Shown: positions 1 through 9,911 of the stretch, one piece after another
How the letters are laid out: the number at the start of each line of letters is the position of its first letter
Numbering within the stretch: position 1 is the stretch's first letter
DNA from: Dugong dugon
Taxonomy: Eukaryota > Chordata > Mammalia > Sirenia > Dugongidae
NCBI GenBank assembly: GCA_030035585.1
Contig: CM057472.1
Span: forward strand, 87,541,601 to 87,605,600
DNA: 64,000 bases
Direction: 5' to 3'
Program-made: the position numbers and the translations under genes
The notes under the pieces: model-generated
Database searches by the model: none
What the model saw: only the letters and a program-made list of their open reading frames with translations
What the model was told of the DNA's origin: nothing

Positions 1-706
1 GTCTGGGTTGCTCCAGGGTTGGAGAATGACAGGGGAGTTTCAGTAGAAGGTCAAAGGAGTGAAAGAATTGAGTAACAGATAAGTGGGCAGTTGAATCAAT
101 AGACAATGGAATCCAGGATTGGGAGGGAAGAAAAGTAAGTCAGGATTCATTTGCTAAAAGACAAGAGAGAGCCCTGGGATAACTTTTTTTTTGGGGGGGG
201 GGGGGTGGATTTGGCCTGAATGGCCTCTGAGGTTTCTTCTTATTCCAAGATCATTTTATTCTACACGTTAAAAAAAAAACAAAAAAAAAAACCCTGCTTC
301 CTGTGCTATTGTCATGATTGTATGGTATGTAAAGAAAGCTCTGGATGCATCAAAGTGTGTCTCAAGGAAAATCATAAGGTAGATGAAATTTTTCATTCAT
401 ACTGCTCATCTTCTGTTGTAGTATCATCTTTCATTCATTCACCTTATCCAGAGTGGACCAAGGGAATGAGGACATTGCTGTGAGATAGGAAGGCTGTCCT
501 TAGACCCTATTCAAATCAAAATCTCTAGGTAATTATTTTTTATGCCTCTATGGAGTTCCAGATACAGTCTCCAGTTAATTTATTCTCATTTCATTGCAGC
601 TAAAAGAAGGAACTTCACCCTCAAGTCAGCTTTTTGGCTCTTCTGAGTCAAGTGACAAGACAGTCATCTTTTTATTTCATTTTTGTCAATTCTTATAACT
701 CCTACT
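1..706. other. Non-genic stretch, no recognised element
   Basis: I see no gene or identifiable repeat here. It contains a run of nine T followed by thirteen G (184-205) and an A-rich block (264-291). The only open frame of note (220-483, plus) is short, low-complexity at its start and matches nothing I recognise. Confidence 0.6.
184..205 (+). repeat. T9-G13 homopolymer junction
   Basis: Nine T are followed directly by thirteen G. This is low-complexity sequence; G runs this long are prone to sequencing error and polymerase slippage, so the exact length is uncertain. Confidence 0.85.
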
Positions 707-871
707 GGAGCCCTGGTGGCACAGTGGTTAAAAACTTGGCTGCTAACCAAAAAGTCAGCAGTTCGAATCCACCAGCCACTCCTTGGAAACCCTGTGGGGC
801 AGTTCTACTCTGTCTTATAGGGTCGCTATGAGTTGGAATCAACTCGATGGCAATGAGGTTTTTGGTTTGGG
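707..871 (+). mobile_element. AfroSINE, short form, full length
   Basis: This is a tRNA-derived SINE. It opens GGAGCCCTGGTGGC, carries a B-box-like GTTCGAATCC at 761-770 (an internal pol III promoter relic), then the body GGAAACCCTGTGGGGCAG, and ends in a T-rich tail instead of poly(A). It is flanked by a 13-bp target-site duplication with one mismatch (694-706 and 872-884, TATAACTcCTACT versus TATAACTtCTACT), which proves retroposition and fixes the ends. This family is the diagnostic repeat for Afrotheria. It is not an active tRNA gene. Confidence 0.93.
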
Positions 872-885
872 TATAACTTCTACTA

Positions 886-1182
886 ATTGTTGCTGTTAGT
901 TGTCGAATCAGCTCCACTCATGGAGACTTTATGTAGAACAGAACAAAACTTTGCTCAGTTCTGCAACCATCTTCATGATCGTGGGTTTGTTTGACTCCTT
1001 TGTTGTGGTTATTATGTTCAAAATGCATTGAGGGTTTCCCTCATTTTTGCTAACCCTCTACTTTACCAACCATGATGTTCTTTTCTAGCAATTGATCTTT
1101 CCCGATGACATGTCCAAAATAAGCTAGCAGAAGTCTCTGCCAACCTTGCTCCTAAGATGCATTTTGATTTTGTTTCTTCTGT
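886..1182 (-). mobile_element. RTE-class LINE, 5'-truncated tail
   Basis: Read on the plus strand it starts with a TTGTTGCTGTTAG-like terminal block and continues through CTCTACTTTACCAA and CATGATGTTCTT motifs. The same order of motifs occurs in the copies at 34,059 and 51,034. Only the 3'-most part of the element is present and no open frame survives. It begins two bases after the SINE target duplication, so the two insertions are adjacent. No convincing target duplication was found for this copy. Confidence 0.75.
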
Positions 1183-1714
1183 GACTGTGGAAAGAAGGGT
1201 AGAAAAAGAATGGAAGCATTTAGCCGAGCACTCTAGAGATAAGCAGAGGAAGAGATACAACACCATGTGCTTTCCTATTCTGAATCCCACCCTCAGATCA
1301 GACCACACTTTTGTGTACTTCCTAATTTCTGTACAAGTACCAGTAAACCTTGTTTCACTTGCCTCTGGCCTTGGCTTGGAGGTATTGGGAAACACAGAGG
1401 TTGAACAGAGGCTATTGCTTCAGTGAACCCACAGATTTCACCCTGAGGACTGGATCTCTTGCTGTTGAGACAGCTAAATGCGCTAATCAACAAATTTGAA
1501 ATATGCCCTAGATTCTATGGAACCAGGAGGTTTGAATTCTTGCCAAGGTTTTAATGCTTCTTGGTGTGCTTCTGTTCAAAGTCCCACAGTGTTCTGCTGG
1601 AGAAGAGAATCTTCACTGTGATCTCGAGAGTGAAAGCCAAATAGCCTTAAAATAAGAGTAAAAGATTCAACAGCAAGTGCTGTCTGTGAGAACTTTTATT
1701 TCATTACATTTAAG
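1183..1714. other. Non-genic stretch, nothing recognised
   Basis: There is no identifiable repeat or coding region. Short overlapping open frames on both strands (about 1,063-1,493) have no recognisable domain and look like chance. Confidence 0.5.
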
Positions 1715-1850
1715 CTTCTTTCTCTAGTGGACCATCTCTACCTGAACATTTCTTGAAGATAAAGACTATGTCTTCTGCGTCTGAATCTCTACCTTGGCCC
1801 AGTCTATGCCCCCATGGTACATGCTCATTAAACATATATGGGAATTAACC
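1715..1850 (+). mobile_element. L2 LINE 3' fragment
   Basis: It has the L2 3'-end pattern: a 'gaagataaagactatgtc' segment, then a 'catgctcattaaac' segment equivalent to the L2 'gcactcaataaat' region. It is ancient, strongly diverged and non-coding. Boundaries are approximate. Confidence 0.55.
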
Positions 1851-2054
1851 AAATGCCAGGATACCAATTTTCCATCTCCATCTATATGCCAGTGGCTGAT
1901 GAATAGTCAAGTGATTTGTCTTTATTTGTGGCCAAAATACTTTAGGTTCTTTTCAGTGTAAAGTGCTGGAGAATCTCACAACTGAAAGGAGCCAGGTAAC
2001 ATGATGGAAATAATTTACTTTCATGAATTTGAAAAACCTATTTTTGAGTTCTAG

Positions 2055-2155
2055 CTCAGCAACATAATAGCTTCATGGGGGTAAGATGCTTAACCTCTCT
2101 GTGCTTCAATTTACTCACCTGGAAAACATGGATTATGTGCACTCCCTCTTATGTT
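2055..2155 (+). mobile_element. MIR SINE fragment
   Basis: The core-SINE signature is visible: AAGATGCTTAACCTCTCTGTGC followed by TTCAATTTACTCACCTGGAAAA, equivalent to the MIR core 'cttaacctctctgagcctcagtttcctcatctgtaaaa'. It is old and diverged. Confidence 0.75.
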
Positions 2156-2169
2156 TGTAATAGTTTGAA

Positions 2170-2375
2170 ATTCTCTTCCTTCTCTTTTTTCCCTCCTGAC
2201 CTCACACAATAGTTTCCTCATACTTCTGTGAGTACATTGTGTTATAGTTACTGCTATACCTCCTCTCCTAGGCTAAGGGCAGGGATCAGGTTTTTCCATC
2301 TCTCACAGTACCAGGGGTGAGGTCAGTGCTCACTATGCATCAATTATTACATGAGATACTCTGTGGTATGGTCTG
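2170..2375 (+). mobile_element. L2 LINE 3' fragment
   Basis: Contains 'aggctaagggcagggatcagg' followed by a cytosine-rich 'catctctcacagtacc' segment and a 'tgctcactatgcatcaatt' tail, which is the L2 3'UTR order. Diverged; edges approximate. Confidence 0.5.
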
Positions 2376-2409
2376 GCCTTGCTGGTCTCTCCTTACCAGG
2401 ATCTACATA

Positions 2410-2613
2410 TTGTCGTTGTTGGGTGCCATCAAGTCAATTCCAACTCATAACAACCCCATTTGATAGAGAAGAACAGCCCATAGAGTTTTCTTGGTTGTAA
2501 TCATTATGGAAGCAGATCTCCAGGTCTTTCTCCCACAGAGCCATTGGGTGGGTTCGAGCTGCCAGCCTTTAGCTTAGCAGCCAAATGCTTAACTGTTGCA
2601 CCATCAGGGCTCC
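2410..2613 (-). mobile_element. AfroSINE, long form with RTE-like tail
   Basis: On the plus strand it reads tail to head: TTGTCGTTGTTGGGTGCC, CAATTCCAACTCATAAC, a middle block with TTGTAATCATTATGGAAGCAG, then CTTTCTCCCACAG and the head ending CAGGGCTCC. The GTTGTT-type terminus matches the 3' end of the RTE copies in this window, as expected for a SINE mobilised by an RTE LINE. Confidence 0.9.
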
Positions 2614-2759
2614 TGGGTCCACTGTAGGGCATAATAATTCATGAAATGGCTAATCAGGCATGTATACAGTGGCCTACATGTAGAGCTGGCTCTCCTTCTT
2701 CCAAAAACTAGAAAATTAGAAATGACCTGGAGCCTAGAGGAATTTCCTAATTTATTCCT

Positions 2760-3600
2760 TCAGTAAGTATTTATTAAGCAACTGTCAGAGGGCACTGGTA
2801 ATTCAGTAAAAGAATTCTTGCCTTCATGTTGGAGACCTGGGTTCGATTTCTGGACAATGCACCTCACATGCAGCCACCACGTATTTGTCAGTGGAGGCTT
2901 GTGTATTTCTATAATGCAGAGCAAGTTTCAAAAGAGCTTCTGATTAAGACAGACTAAGAAGAAAGGCCTGGCAATCTACTTTCAAAAGTCAGTCAATAAA
3001 AACCCTATGGATCACAACAGTCTCATCTGCAACCGATCCTGGGGGGATGTTGCAGGACCAGACGGACAGCTTTTCCTTCTGTTGTGCATGGGGCTGCCAT
3101 GAGTTGGGGGCCAACTCGATGGCAACTAGCAACAACAATAAGCAACTACTATGTGCCAGGCATTGGGGACCTGATGGTATGTAAAAAGAGACACTTTCTT
3201 GGTTCTTATGGAGCATATATCCTAGAGACACACATTAATAAAATAATTGCACAAACAAAAGTAAATTTGTAGGTGTGATGACTGCTGCAAAATGGTAGAA
3301 CTCGGTGCTGTGAGAAGCCTCAATATAGAGATTCGACCTAATCAGGAAGATCAGTATGAGCTTATCCGAGCAGGTGAACATGAGCAGAGATCTGAAGCAT
3401 GACTAGAGTTCGCTAGGAAAGGGAAACAAGACCATCACAGTCACAGAGAACAGTGTGTGCAAAGCACCTGTGGCATGAAATGTGATGAGGATGTGGGACG
3501 AATAAAGCTAGCATGACTAGAGCAGAGGGTAAGGTTCAAGATAAGACTTGCAAGGTAGACCATGCTAAGGAGTTTTGATTTTATTCAAATTGCAGGGGAA
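2760..3600 (-). mobile_element. L2 LINE fragment, split by a SINE
   Basis: The antisense L2 3' end is seen as 'TTCAGTAAGTATTTATTAAGCA' and resumes after the inserted SINE with 'TAAGCAACTACTATGTGCCAGG' and 'TTATGGAGCATATATCCTAG'. Farther on, 'TGTGCAAAGCACCTGTGGCA' is also L2-like. The fragment is ancient and has no reading frame. The interruption at 2,784-3,138 post-dates it. Confidence 0.7.
2784..3138 (+). mobile_element. Long tRNA-derived SINE with RTE tail
   Basis: The head contains GGCACTGGTAATTCAGT and a B-box-like GGGTTCGATTTC. The body has AAGAAAGGCCTGGCAATCTA and GGGGCTGCCATGAGT, and the end is an AACAACAA repeat. A 9-bp target duplication TAAGCAACT flanks it exactly (2,775-2,783 and 3,139-3,147). 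The head differs from the common AfroSINE and is closer to a tRNA-Gly-like start. A second copy lies at 61,965-62,521. Confidence 0.88.
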
Positions 3601-6069
3601 AGCTTGGCAATGATGATATCACCAGAAGAATGACCTGGCACTGAAGCAGCTGGTCCAGCCTCGCTCTGGAAACATCCAACCCAGATGATAATATCTGTGC
3701 CATCAAGAATTACCCCTATTTTTTTTTTTTTTTTTTTGGCTAACCAAACTGGGTTGTACATGATTTGTTGATGTCCTTGTCCCAACTCACCATGTCACCC
3801 TAAGAGAAGGATGAGGCGTGCCCCTCCCAGCCCCTGTGTCCGTGTACCAGCACAGCATGGCTGGTGCCAGAGTGGGCAGAAAGAATAATAGCTGTTGTTT
3901 CAGCTTACTTGAACTAATCTATCACACTGCACCCAGAGACCTCAGCTCCACTTGCTGAGTGTTCTCTGTCCTGAGGTGAAACACACAAGCAAGTAAATAA
4001 ATAGGGAGCTGTTTGGAAATCCGCTTTGTCACTAGTGAAGCATGCTTATTTATTTAGCAAAATGTCTGTAATTTTTAAATTGCTTGATTTAGCGACTGGA
4101 TATTTGGTATCTTCAAGGGGTCCCAGTTAAGAGAAGTGCTTCCCCGTTACCTGCAAAAACAAGGCAGGCTTTTGATCACTGGAATTAATTACATGCAAAG
4201 ATTTTCATTGCTAGAAGCAGCAAGCAGCTGGTTCCTGCAGGAGCCAGGCTGGATCTCTTGCCAGTTCCCCTTCCATGCTTGTCCCTCCTTCCACACCTAC
4301 ACCCTTTCTTGCTTTCATTATGCGCAATGAGTTCAATTCAATGAGGAGATTTGTAATTAAAACATTTACAAAGCTCCACTTTTCTCTGTGACTACCCTTA
4401 AGACTGTGAGCATTCACAATTACTCTTTTTCCAAATGCAGCACAATGACAAAGTTTCCAGGAATTTCTTCTTTTCTGACTCAGGCCCCCCAGAATGGTGT
4501 AATACATTTGAAAACAACTCCACAATGAGTTATAAGGCCAGGGGCAAAAGAGTGGGGAGGCGGTTTGCTCTTAAGGGAAGAGAGGGAGAGATTGTGATTA
4601 TGACTAATTTTTCTCAAGGCACAGCTCACTTCTCTGGTGGTAGGGCAGATCAGCTGACAATCGTTTACAGCTTTTCTATCTTGCTTCCTTTCCCATTAAT
4701 TAGTCATCCCTCTGGTACCAAGAGAGGGAACTTGTTTTTCTTTTAGGTATGATTAGAGTAATCAAAGCATTTGTAATACTTATGTGTTTTGCTTCTCTAT
4801 CTCTATTCAATTTTTCTTTTTTTCTTTTTTTTTGCCGTGCAAGAGAGAAATATAAAACACAAAACAAAACCCCCGAGTCTCTGGGTTTTGTGAATTCTTG
4901 CAGGGAAAATTGGTTTTACCATAATAGCAATTGGCAGCAATAAATCTGAGGTGAAGAACCTGAAATTACTCCCTTAAAGGCAATAATTTGTGTAGTACAT
5001 ATTTTGAGAAAGTGGGGAGGAGTAGGTGATAATTTAGGTGAATTTTAACAGAGTTCATCTTTATATTTTGCTAAAATGAGGAAGCAAACGGGTTGGTGTA
5101 TTCAACTAAGGATGTACGTTTACATTTGGTTTTGCTTCTGTTGAATAGATTCTGGTTTGAATGACAAATTAAACTTCCAGCTTCTAAACACTGAATTCCT
5201 TTTGTTCAGGATTTACACAGTCTTGAAAGGAAAGGTGCCCAAATACAGTTATCCTTAAAGGTAAGGAGGTTAGGCAAGCAATGAAATGACAATTATTCTA
5301 CTTTTATATAAACAAAACTTTCTGCTTGTAGTTCAGAACCCATAGAAAATATTGTCTGAAAGATAGTTTGCCACATTATCACAGTCATTTCCCTGGTGAC
5401 AAAGTGGTGTGTCACAAATGAATTTGTGTCTTTAAATACAACTTAAATGGGAAGTCTGATGGGAAGAGGAAAAAAAATCAAGACCAAGACACCATTTTAG
5501 GGTTCAGCAACCTATTTGTGCTCATTCAAGATAGAAGAACTCCTAAAGTTTTGCCATTTAAATAGCCAGGTAAAAGAGTGAAATATCTTAGAATAGTAGG
5601 TCCTTTTTCAATATAGACTTGAAAAATCTGGAATGTGTGTATATGTATATCCATATATATATATAGATTTAAATAAATTGGTGATCCTGGCCAATATGCA
5701 TGTTTCCTTGCTTTTGTGTAGCCACACAGTCATAAACTTATGTGTGTGAAGAAGTTGACATCACTTAAAAGGTAAATTGCTTGTGTTTAAATCCAGGTCT
5801 CCTCTGTCATAAGCAGGTTTAAGAGGGTACAAGGTTCCTTCTCAATTCTCTTCAGTGAACTGTAAGAGATACAAAATTCAGGGAGTCACTACAGTCTTCC
5901 TAGGGATGAAATCAGTCCCACACATCCTTCTGAGATGAGTTAGTAAGAGCAGTGGGAAGGTAGAGTCTTCCACTGATCAAACCCTAAAACTATTTCTTGG
6001 TCTCTAGCTGGCTCTCAAAATGTCCCTTCTTCTCTTCTATCAGCTTCTGGGACTAGCTCCACAATTTCT
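3601..6069. other. Repeat-poor non-genic stretch
   Basis: No gene or confidently named element. It holds a poly(T) run (about 3,720-3,738), a T-rich patch (about 4,808-4,833) and a short (TA)n patch (about 5,640-5,664). Several 60-104 codon open frames between 4,136 and 4,943 overlap on both strands and have no recognisable domain. The block about 3,950-4,700 looks less decayed than its surroundings and could be conserved non-coding sequence; this is impression only. Confidence 0.45.
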
Positions 6070-7803
6070 TTTTCTTTCTTTTTTCTAATTAAAAAGAAAA
6101 TTCACCAAACTATGAACAGGATAATAATTTTTAAATATATTCCCATTGCCCAGAATCAACCACTGTTAACAATTTGGCATATTTTTTCTTCAGTCTTTTC
6201 CAAATTATAAAAGTGACATATAGATACACTTTTCTTCCCTAAAATAAGTATAGTTACAATTAAACTTCCCTCTTGTGCTTCCCGTCAACCAGATCTCCTC
6301 CCCAAAACCAGGAAAATCATTATTTTGAGTTTGATGTGGATCCTTCTATTTTTTTTTAAATATGCATTTGTATATATGTATTTGCATCTAGAGAAAACAG
6401 CATATGCTATTTTATGTAGTTTATTCAGTTTACTTACATGATACAGTTCTACTTGCATTGTTTCATATTTTGCTTCTTTCCTCGTTGTGTTTTTGATTTC
6501 TAACTACCTGATAGCTAGACGTACTTCAGCGGGATGGTATTTGATTTAGATCCTGAAAGATGAGTAAGATGATGCCAAGCCAAGAAAGGAAAAAGGCAGG
6601 TAGTCAGGTAGTATATGCCTTGGCACTGAGTTTCATTAGGGTCATAGAGTAGCCTGGGGAAAGTCAGGGTTGCTGGAATTTAGGTATGAATTGATGAGAG
6701 ATGAGACAGTAGTTTAAGTAAATTCAGATACGAAGACTTTGTAGCCTAGCCCAATACCACATAGCCCAGAGCTTGCATTTTTCTGAGAGGCAAGGGATAT
6801 TATATGGGAGGTGGAGTGACTTAATGTAAATTTTGTTTAATCACATAGGAAGTGGTTTTGTCATGAAAGAAAAATAAGATTAAAACATTTTAACTATAAA
6901 CTTATTGGACAAAGGGGTTTATAATTTTCACAATTACTTAGGCAAATGTCTTTCTGAAAAAGAAAGCTGGGGGAGAGGGAAAGACTGAGACCCTCAATGC
7001 CAGTAACGTTGGGTCACAGTTACAAGCTGAGTCAAAAGCAGCACTGATTTCCAAGTTGCCTATTCAGTGCTCTATTCCAAGCCTGCTACCTTATATTTAT
7101 ATCTTAATAACATGTACATATGCAGCCTAGCTGTTATGGGGACAGTGGGAAACATAAATTTGATTTTTCTTGACTTCTCCACATTTAAAGTCTCCACTTG
7201 TTGGTTGAATTAACATAGTATTTTAGCATTTAATTTCCTGGGGGTACCAGGTGTTTTATTTTGTGTGCTTGTTTTATTTGTGTGGTCATTGTTGGGTCAT
7301 TTAAAATGAAACTCAAAAAAGGGAAAAGAGTGGCACAACCCAGTAAATATGTAGTTTAATAATATTCAGTGAATATGTAAGCATAGTGAATGCAAGTCCC
7401 AATAAACATACTCCAATGAGGAATTATTAGATGTTATCCATTTTCATCTGGCTTCTCAGTTATGCTATTCAAGTTGGTGGCAGGCTTCAGGGAAAGGGCA
7501 GGGGAGAATACAGAGCAGGAAGGAACAGCCTTATGCAGAATAGGCCCTCAGAATCTTTAAATTGATTGATTAGCATCTTAATTCTAGCAGAAGACTCGCT
7601 GTGTTGTGTTCCAGGGGCTCTAACATGGCATCATTTTATGTGATGTGGTTCCCTGCTATTAAGGGGAGGATGAATTGAAGCATACACCGTATTTCCCTCC
7701 AGGGCACAGAGCTCCTTTTGCTGCAACTGTTGGCTAAAAATGAAAGGTGTTAAGACTGTCAGAGAAAATGGCATCACAAAAACGGCAATGGAAAATGTAG
7801 TAC
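6070..7803. other. Non-genic stretch, possible ancient unclassified repeat
   Basis: About 6,100-6,480 contains the phrase CAACCACTGTTAACAATTTGG and other AT-rich text typical of very old interspersed repeats, but I cannot name the family. The rest, to the L1 target site at 7,804, shows no gene and no clear element. Confidence 0.4.
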
Positions 7804-9536
7804 AAGAAGTGGGAACCCACAGGCTTTTAAGACCCCAGACACTACTCACCAAGCTAGAATGTAGAGCACTGTCTTTATAAGCTGTGTCATGCCAACTGAG
7901 CTAGATGTTCCCCGAGACCATGGTCCCCAGAGCCCTCCGCCCAGCAATTCAGTCCCCCAGGGAGTCCGGATGTGTCTATGGGGCTTCCATGACTCTTCCC
8001 CGTATAAGCCGTGCCAGTCTCTCCTGTGTTGTGTACTGTCTCACCCTTCACCCAAGATACCACCTACCCATTGTCTATTTAATATTTCGCCCCCACCCCT
8101 CCCATCCCTGGTAACCAACAAAGATTGTTATGTTTTGTGTGTGAACTTTTTCATAGGTTTTTACAATAGAGGTCTCATACAATATTTGTCCTTTTGTGAT
8201 TGACTTATCTCACTCAGCATAATGTCCTCCAGTTTCATCCATGTTATGAGATGCTTCACAGATTCATTGTTGTTCTTTCTCGTTGCATAGTAGTCCATTG
8301 TGTGTATGTACCATAGTTTGTTTATCCATTCATCTGTTGATGGGCGTCTAGGTTGTTTCCATCATTTTGCTATTGTGAACAACGCTGCCATGAACATAGG
8401 TGTGCATATGTCTATTCGAGTGACGACTCTTATTTCTCTAGGATATATTCCTAGGACTGGGATTGCTGGATCGAATGGTATGTCTATTTCTAGCTTTCTG
8501 AGGAAGCACCATATCATTTTCCAAAATGGTTGTATCATTTTGCATTCCCACCAGCAGTGCATAAGAGTTCCAATCTCCCCACAGCCCCTCCAACATTTGT
8601 TATTTCCAGTGTTTTTGATTTGTGCCAGTAATGCCGGGGTGAGATGGTATCTCATTGTGGTTTTAATTTGCATTTCTCTAATGGCTAGTGATTGCAAGCA
8701 TTTCCTCATGTTCTCATCCCTTCGGGAGCAGGGGAGAGCAGGATACAGGGAAGGGATTAGTCCGAAGGACTGATTGTCCGTGGCTACCAGGGCCTCCGCC
8801 GGACTGAGTCCAGTGCAGCTAGATGGTGCCCGGCTACCACCACTGACTGCTCTGACCAGGATCACAGCAGAGGGTTCTGGACAGAGCTAGAGAAGGATGT
8901 AGAGCATAATTCTAACCCACAAAAAGAGGACCGGATTTGCTGGCCTAGAGGAGACTGGAGAGGCCCTGAGAGTGTGGCCCCCAGGCACCGTTTTAGCTCA
9001 GTGGTGAGGTTGCCTCCGGGGTTCGCTGTTCAGCCTGGGGGTGGACAGCCCCGTGGAACCGAATGAGACTAACGAGGTACAGGAGCCCAGTGACAAGGGC
9101 CGGAGGGCAGAGGGGGACAAGGAGGCTGGTGATAGGGAGCCCAAGGTTGAGTAAGGATATTGTTGATGTGTTGTGAGATTGTTAACCATTGTCATAGGGC
9201 AACATTTGTAGTAACTGTTAAATGAGAAACTACTTTGTTCTGTAAGCCTTCATCTTGAGTGAGAATGGCAGCGCCGTTTGAGGAGCGTGGTCAATGTCGC
9301 TGAACTGTGCATGTAGAGATTTTTGAGGTGGTGTGTCTTTGGCTGTGTGTGTTTTCGCCAGGAAGGGGAAGGTTGAGAAGTTGGAGGGTTGATATGTTGT
9401 GGGGTTGTTGGCCAATGTCATGGAACAGCGTGTGTACTTCTGTTTCATGGGAAACTATTTGTTCTGTGGGCCTTCACCTGAAGTACAATAAAAAGAAATT
9501 AAAAAAAAATAAAAATAAAAAAGAAGTGGGAACCCA
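7804..9536 (+). mobile_element. L1 LINE insertion, 5'-inverted by twin priming
   Basis: The insertion is bounded by a perfect 16-bp target-site duplication, AAGAAGTGGGAACCCA, at 7,804-7,819 and 9,521-9,536. Inside are two blocks in opposite orientation. About 7,820-8,713 is L1 on the minus strand (end of ORF2 plus the first part of the 3'UTR). About 8,714-9,520 is L1 3'UTR on the plus strand, ending in AATAAA-like sequence and an A-rich tail. On the sense strand of the L1 the order is ORF2 end, proximal 3'UTR, then distal 3'UTR, so the two blocks are consecutive parts of one transcript. This is the structure expected from twin priming. Confidence 0.92.
8163..8713 (-). pseudogene. L1 ORF2 C-terminal remnant
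   Basis: Minus-strand translation gives the L1 ORF2 C-terminal region, including [18 protein letters not shown] and [15 protein letters not shown], motifs typical of mammalian L1. The frame breaks at about 8,362, where a stop replaces the expected continuation; the remaining C-terminus continues in another frame to about 8,163. The open frame that runs upstream to 8,865 is a chimera: its first ~50 codons are translated from antisense 3'UTR across the inversion junction. It has no reverse transcriptase or endonuclease domain and cannot be functional. Confidence 0.9.
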
Positions 9537-9683
9537 TGAGGAGTTTGTATGCCTGATCAACTCTTCTCTGCCACTGGCTTTTTCATCTCTTCTTCCCTCT
9601 TCCTCTTTCCCTCTCCCTTCCCTTTGCCCACATTAGCTCAGCAGTGATATTAATTCTAAGCCCACATCCATTGGCATGAAAAC
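9537..9683. other. Pyrimidine-rich spacer
   Basis: A TC-rich tract (about 9,588-9,625) follows the L1 target duplication. Nothing else is recognised. Confidence 0.5.
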
Positions 9684-9790
9684 AGTCATTCATTCATTAT
9701 TCACTCATTCAGTTATCCATTCGATAACTATTTGTTGAGCTCCCGAAACAGCACTGCACAAAATGGACAAAATTCCTTGCTTTGTGGAAT
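9684..9790 (-). mobile_element. L2 LINE 3' fragment
   Basis: 'TCATTCATTCATTATTCACTC' followed by 'AACTATTTGTTGAGCTCC' is the antisense L2 3' terminus with its TGAATGAA-type tail. Ancient and short. Confidence 0.6.
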
Positions 9791-9817
9791 TTTATTTCTT
9801 GGGGGTTGGGACTAGTT

Positions 9818-9819
<2 letters not shown>

Positions 9820-9903
<84 letters not shown>
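9820..9903. repeat. (AT)n microsatellite, about 42 units
   Basis: An uninterrupted AT dinucleotide repeat of about 84 bp. It is self-complementary on each strand and can extrude as a hairpin or cruciform. The length is likely to be polymorphic and may be mis-assembled. Confidence 0.97.

Positions 9904-9911
<8 letters not shown>

Noticed and set aside
707-871. tRNA gene, because of the B-box-like GTTCGAATCC
   Set aside because: The sequence continues into the SINE body and is repeated many times; no cloverleaf with acceptor stem is present.
4136-4943. Cluster of frames up to 104 codons on both strands
   Set aside because: No recognisable domain, no splice or start context, mutual overlap on opposite strands.
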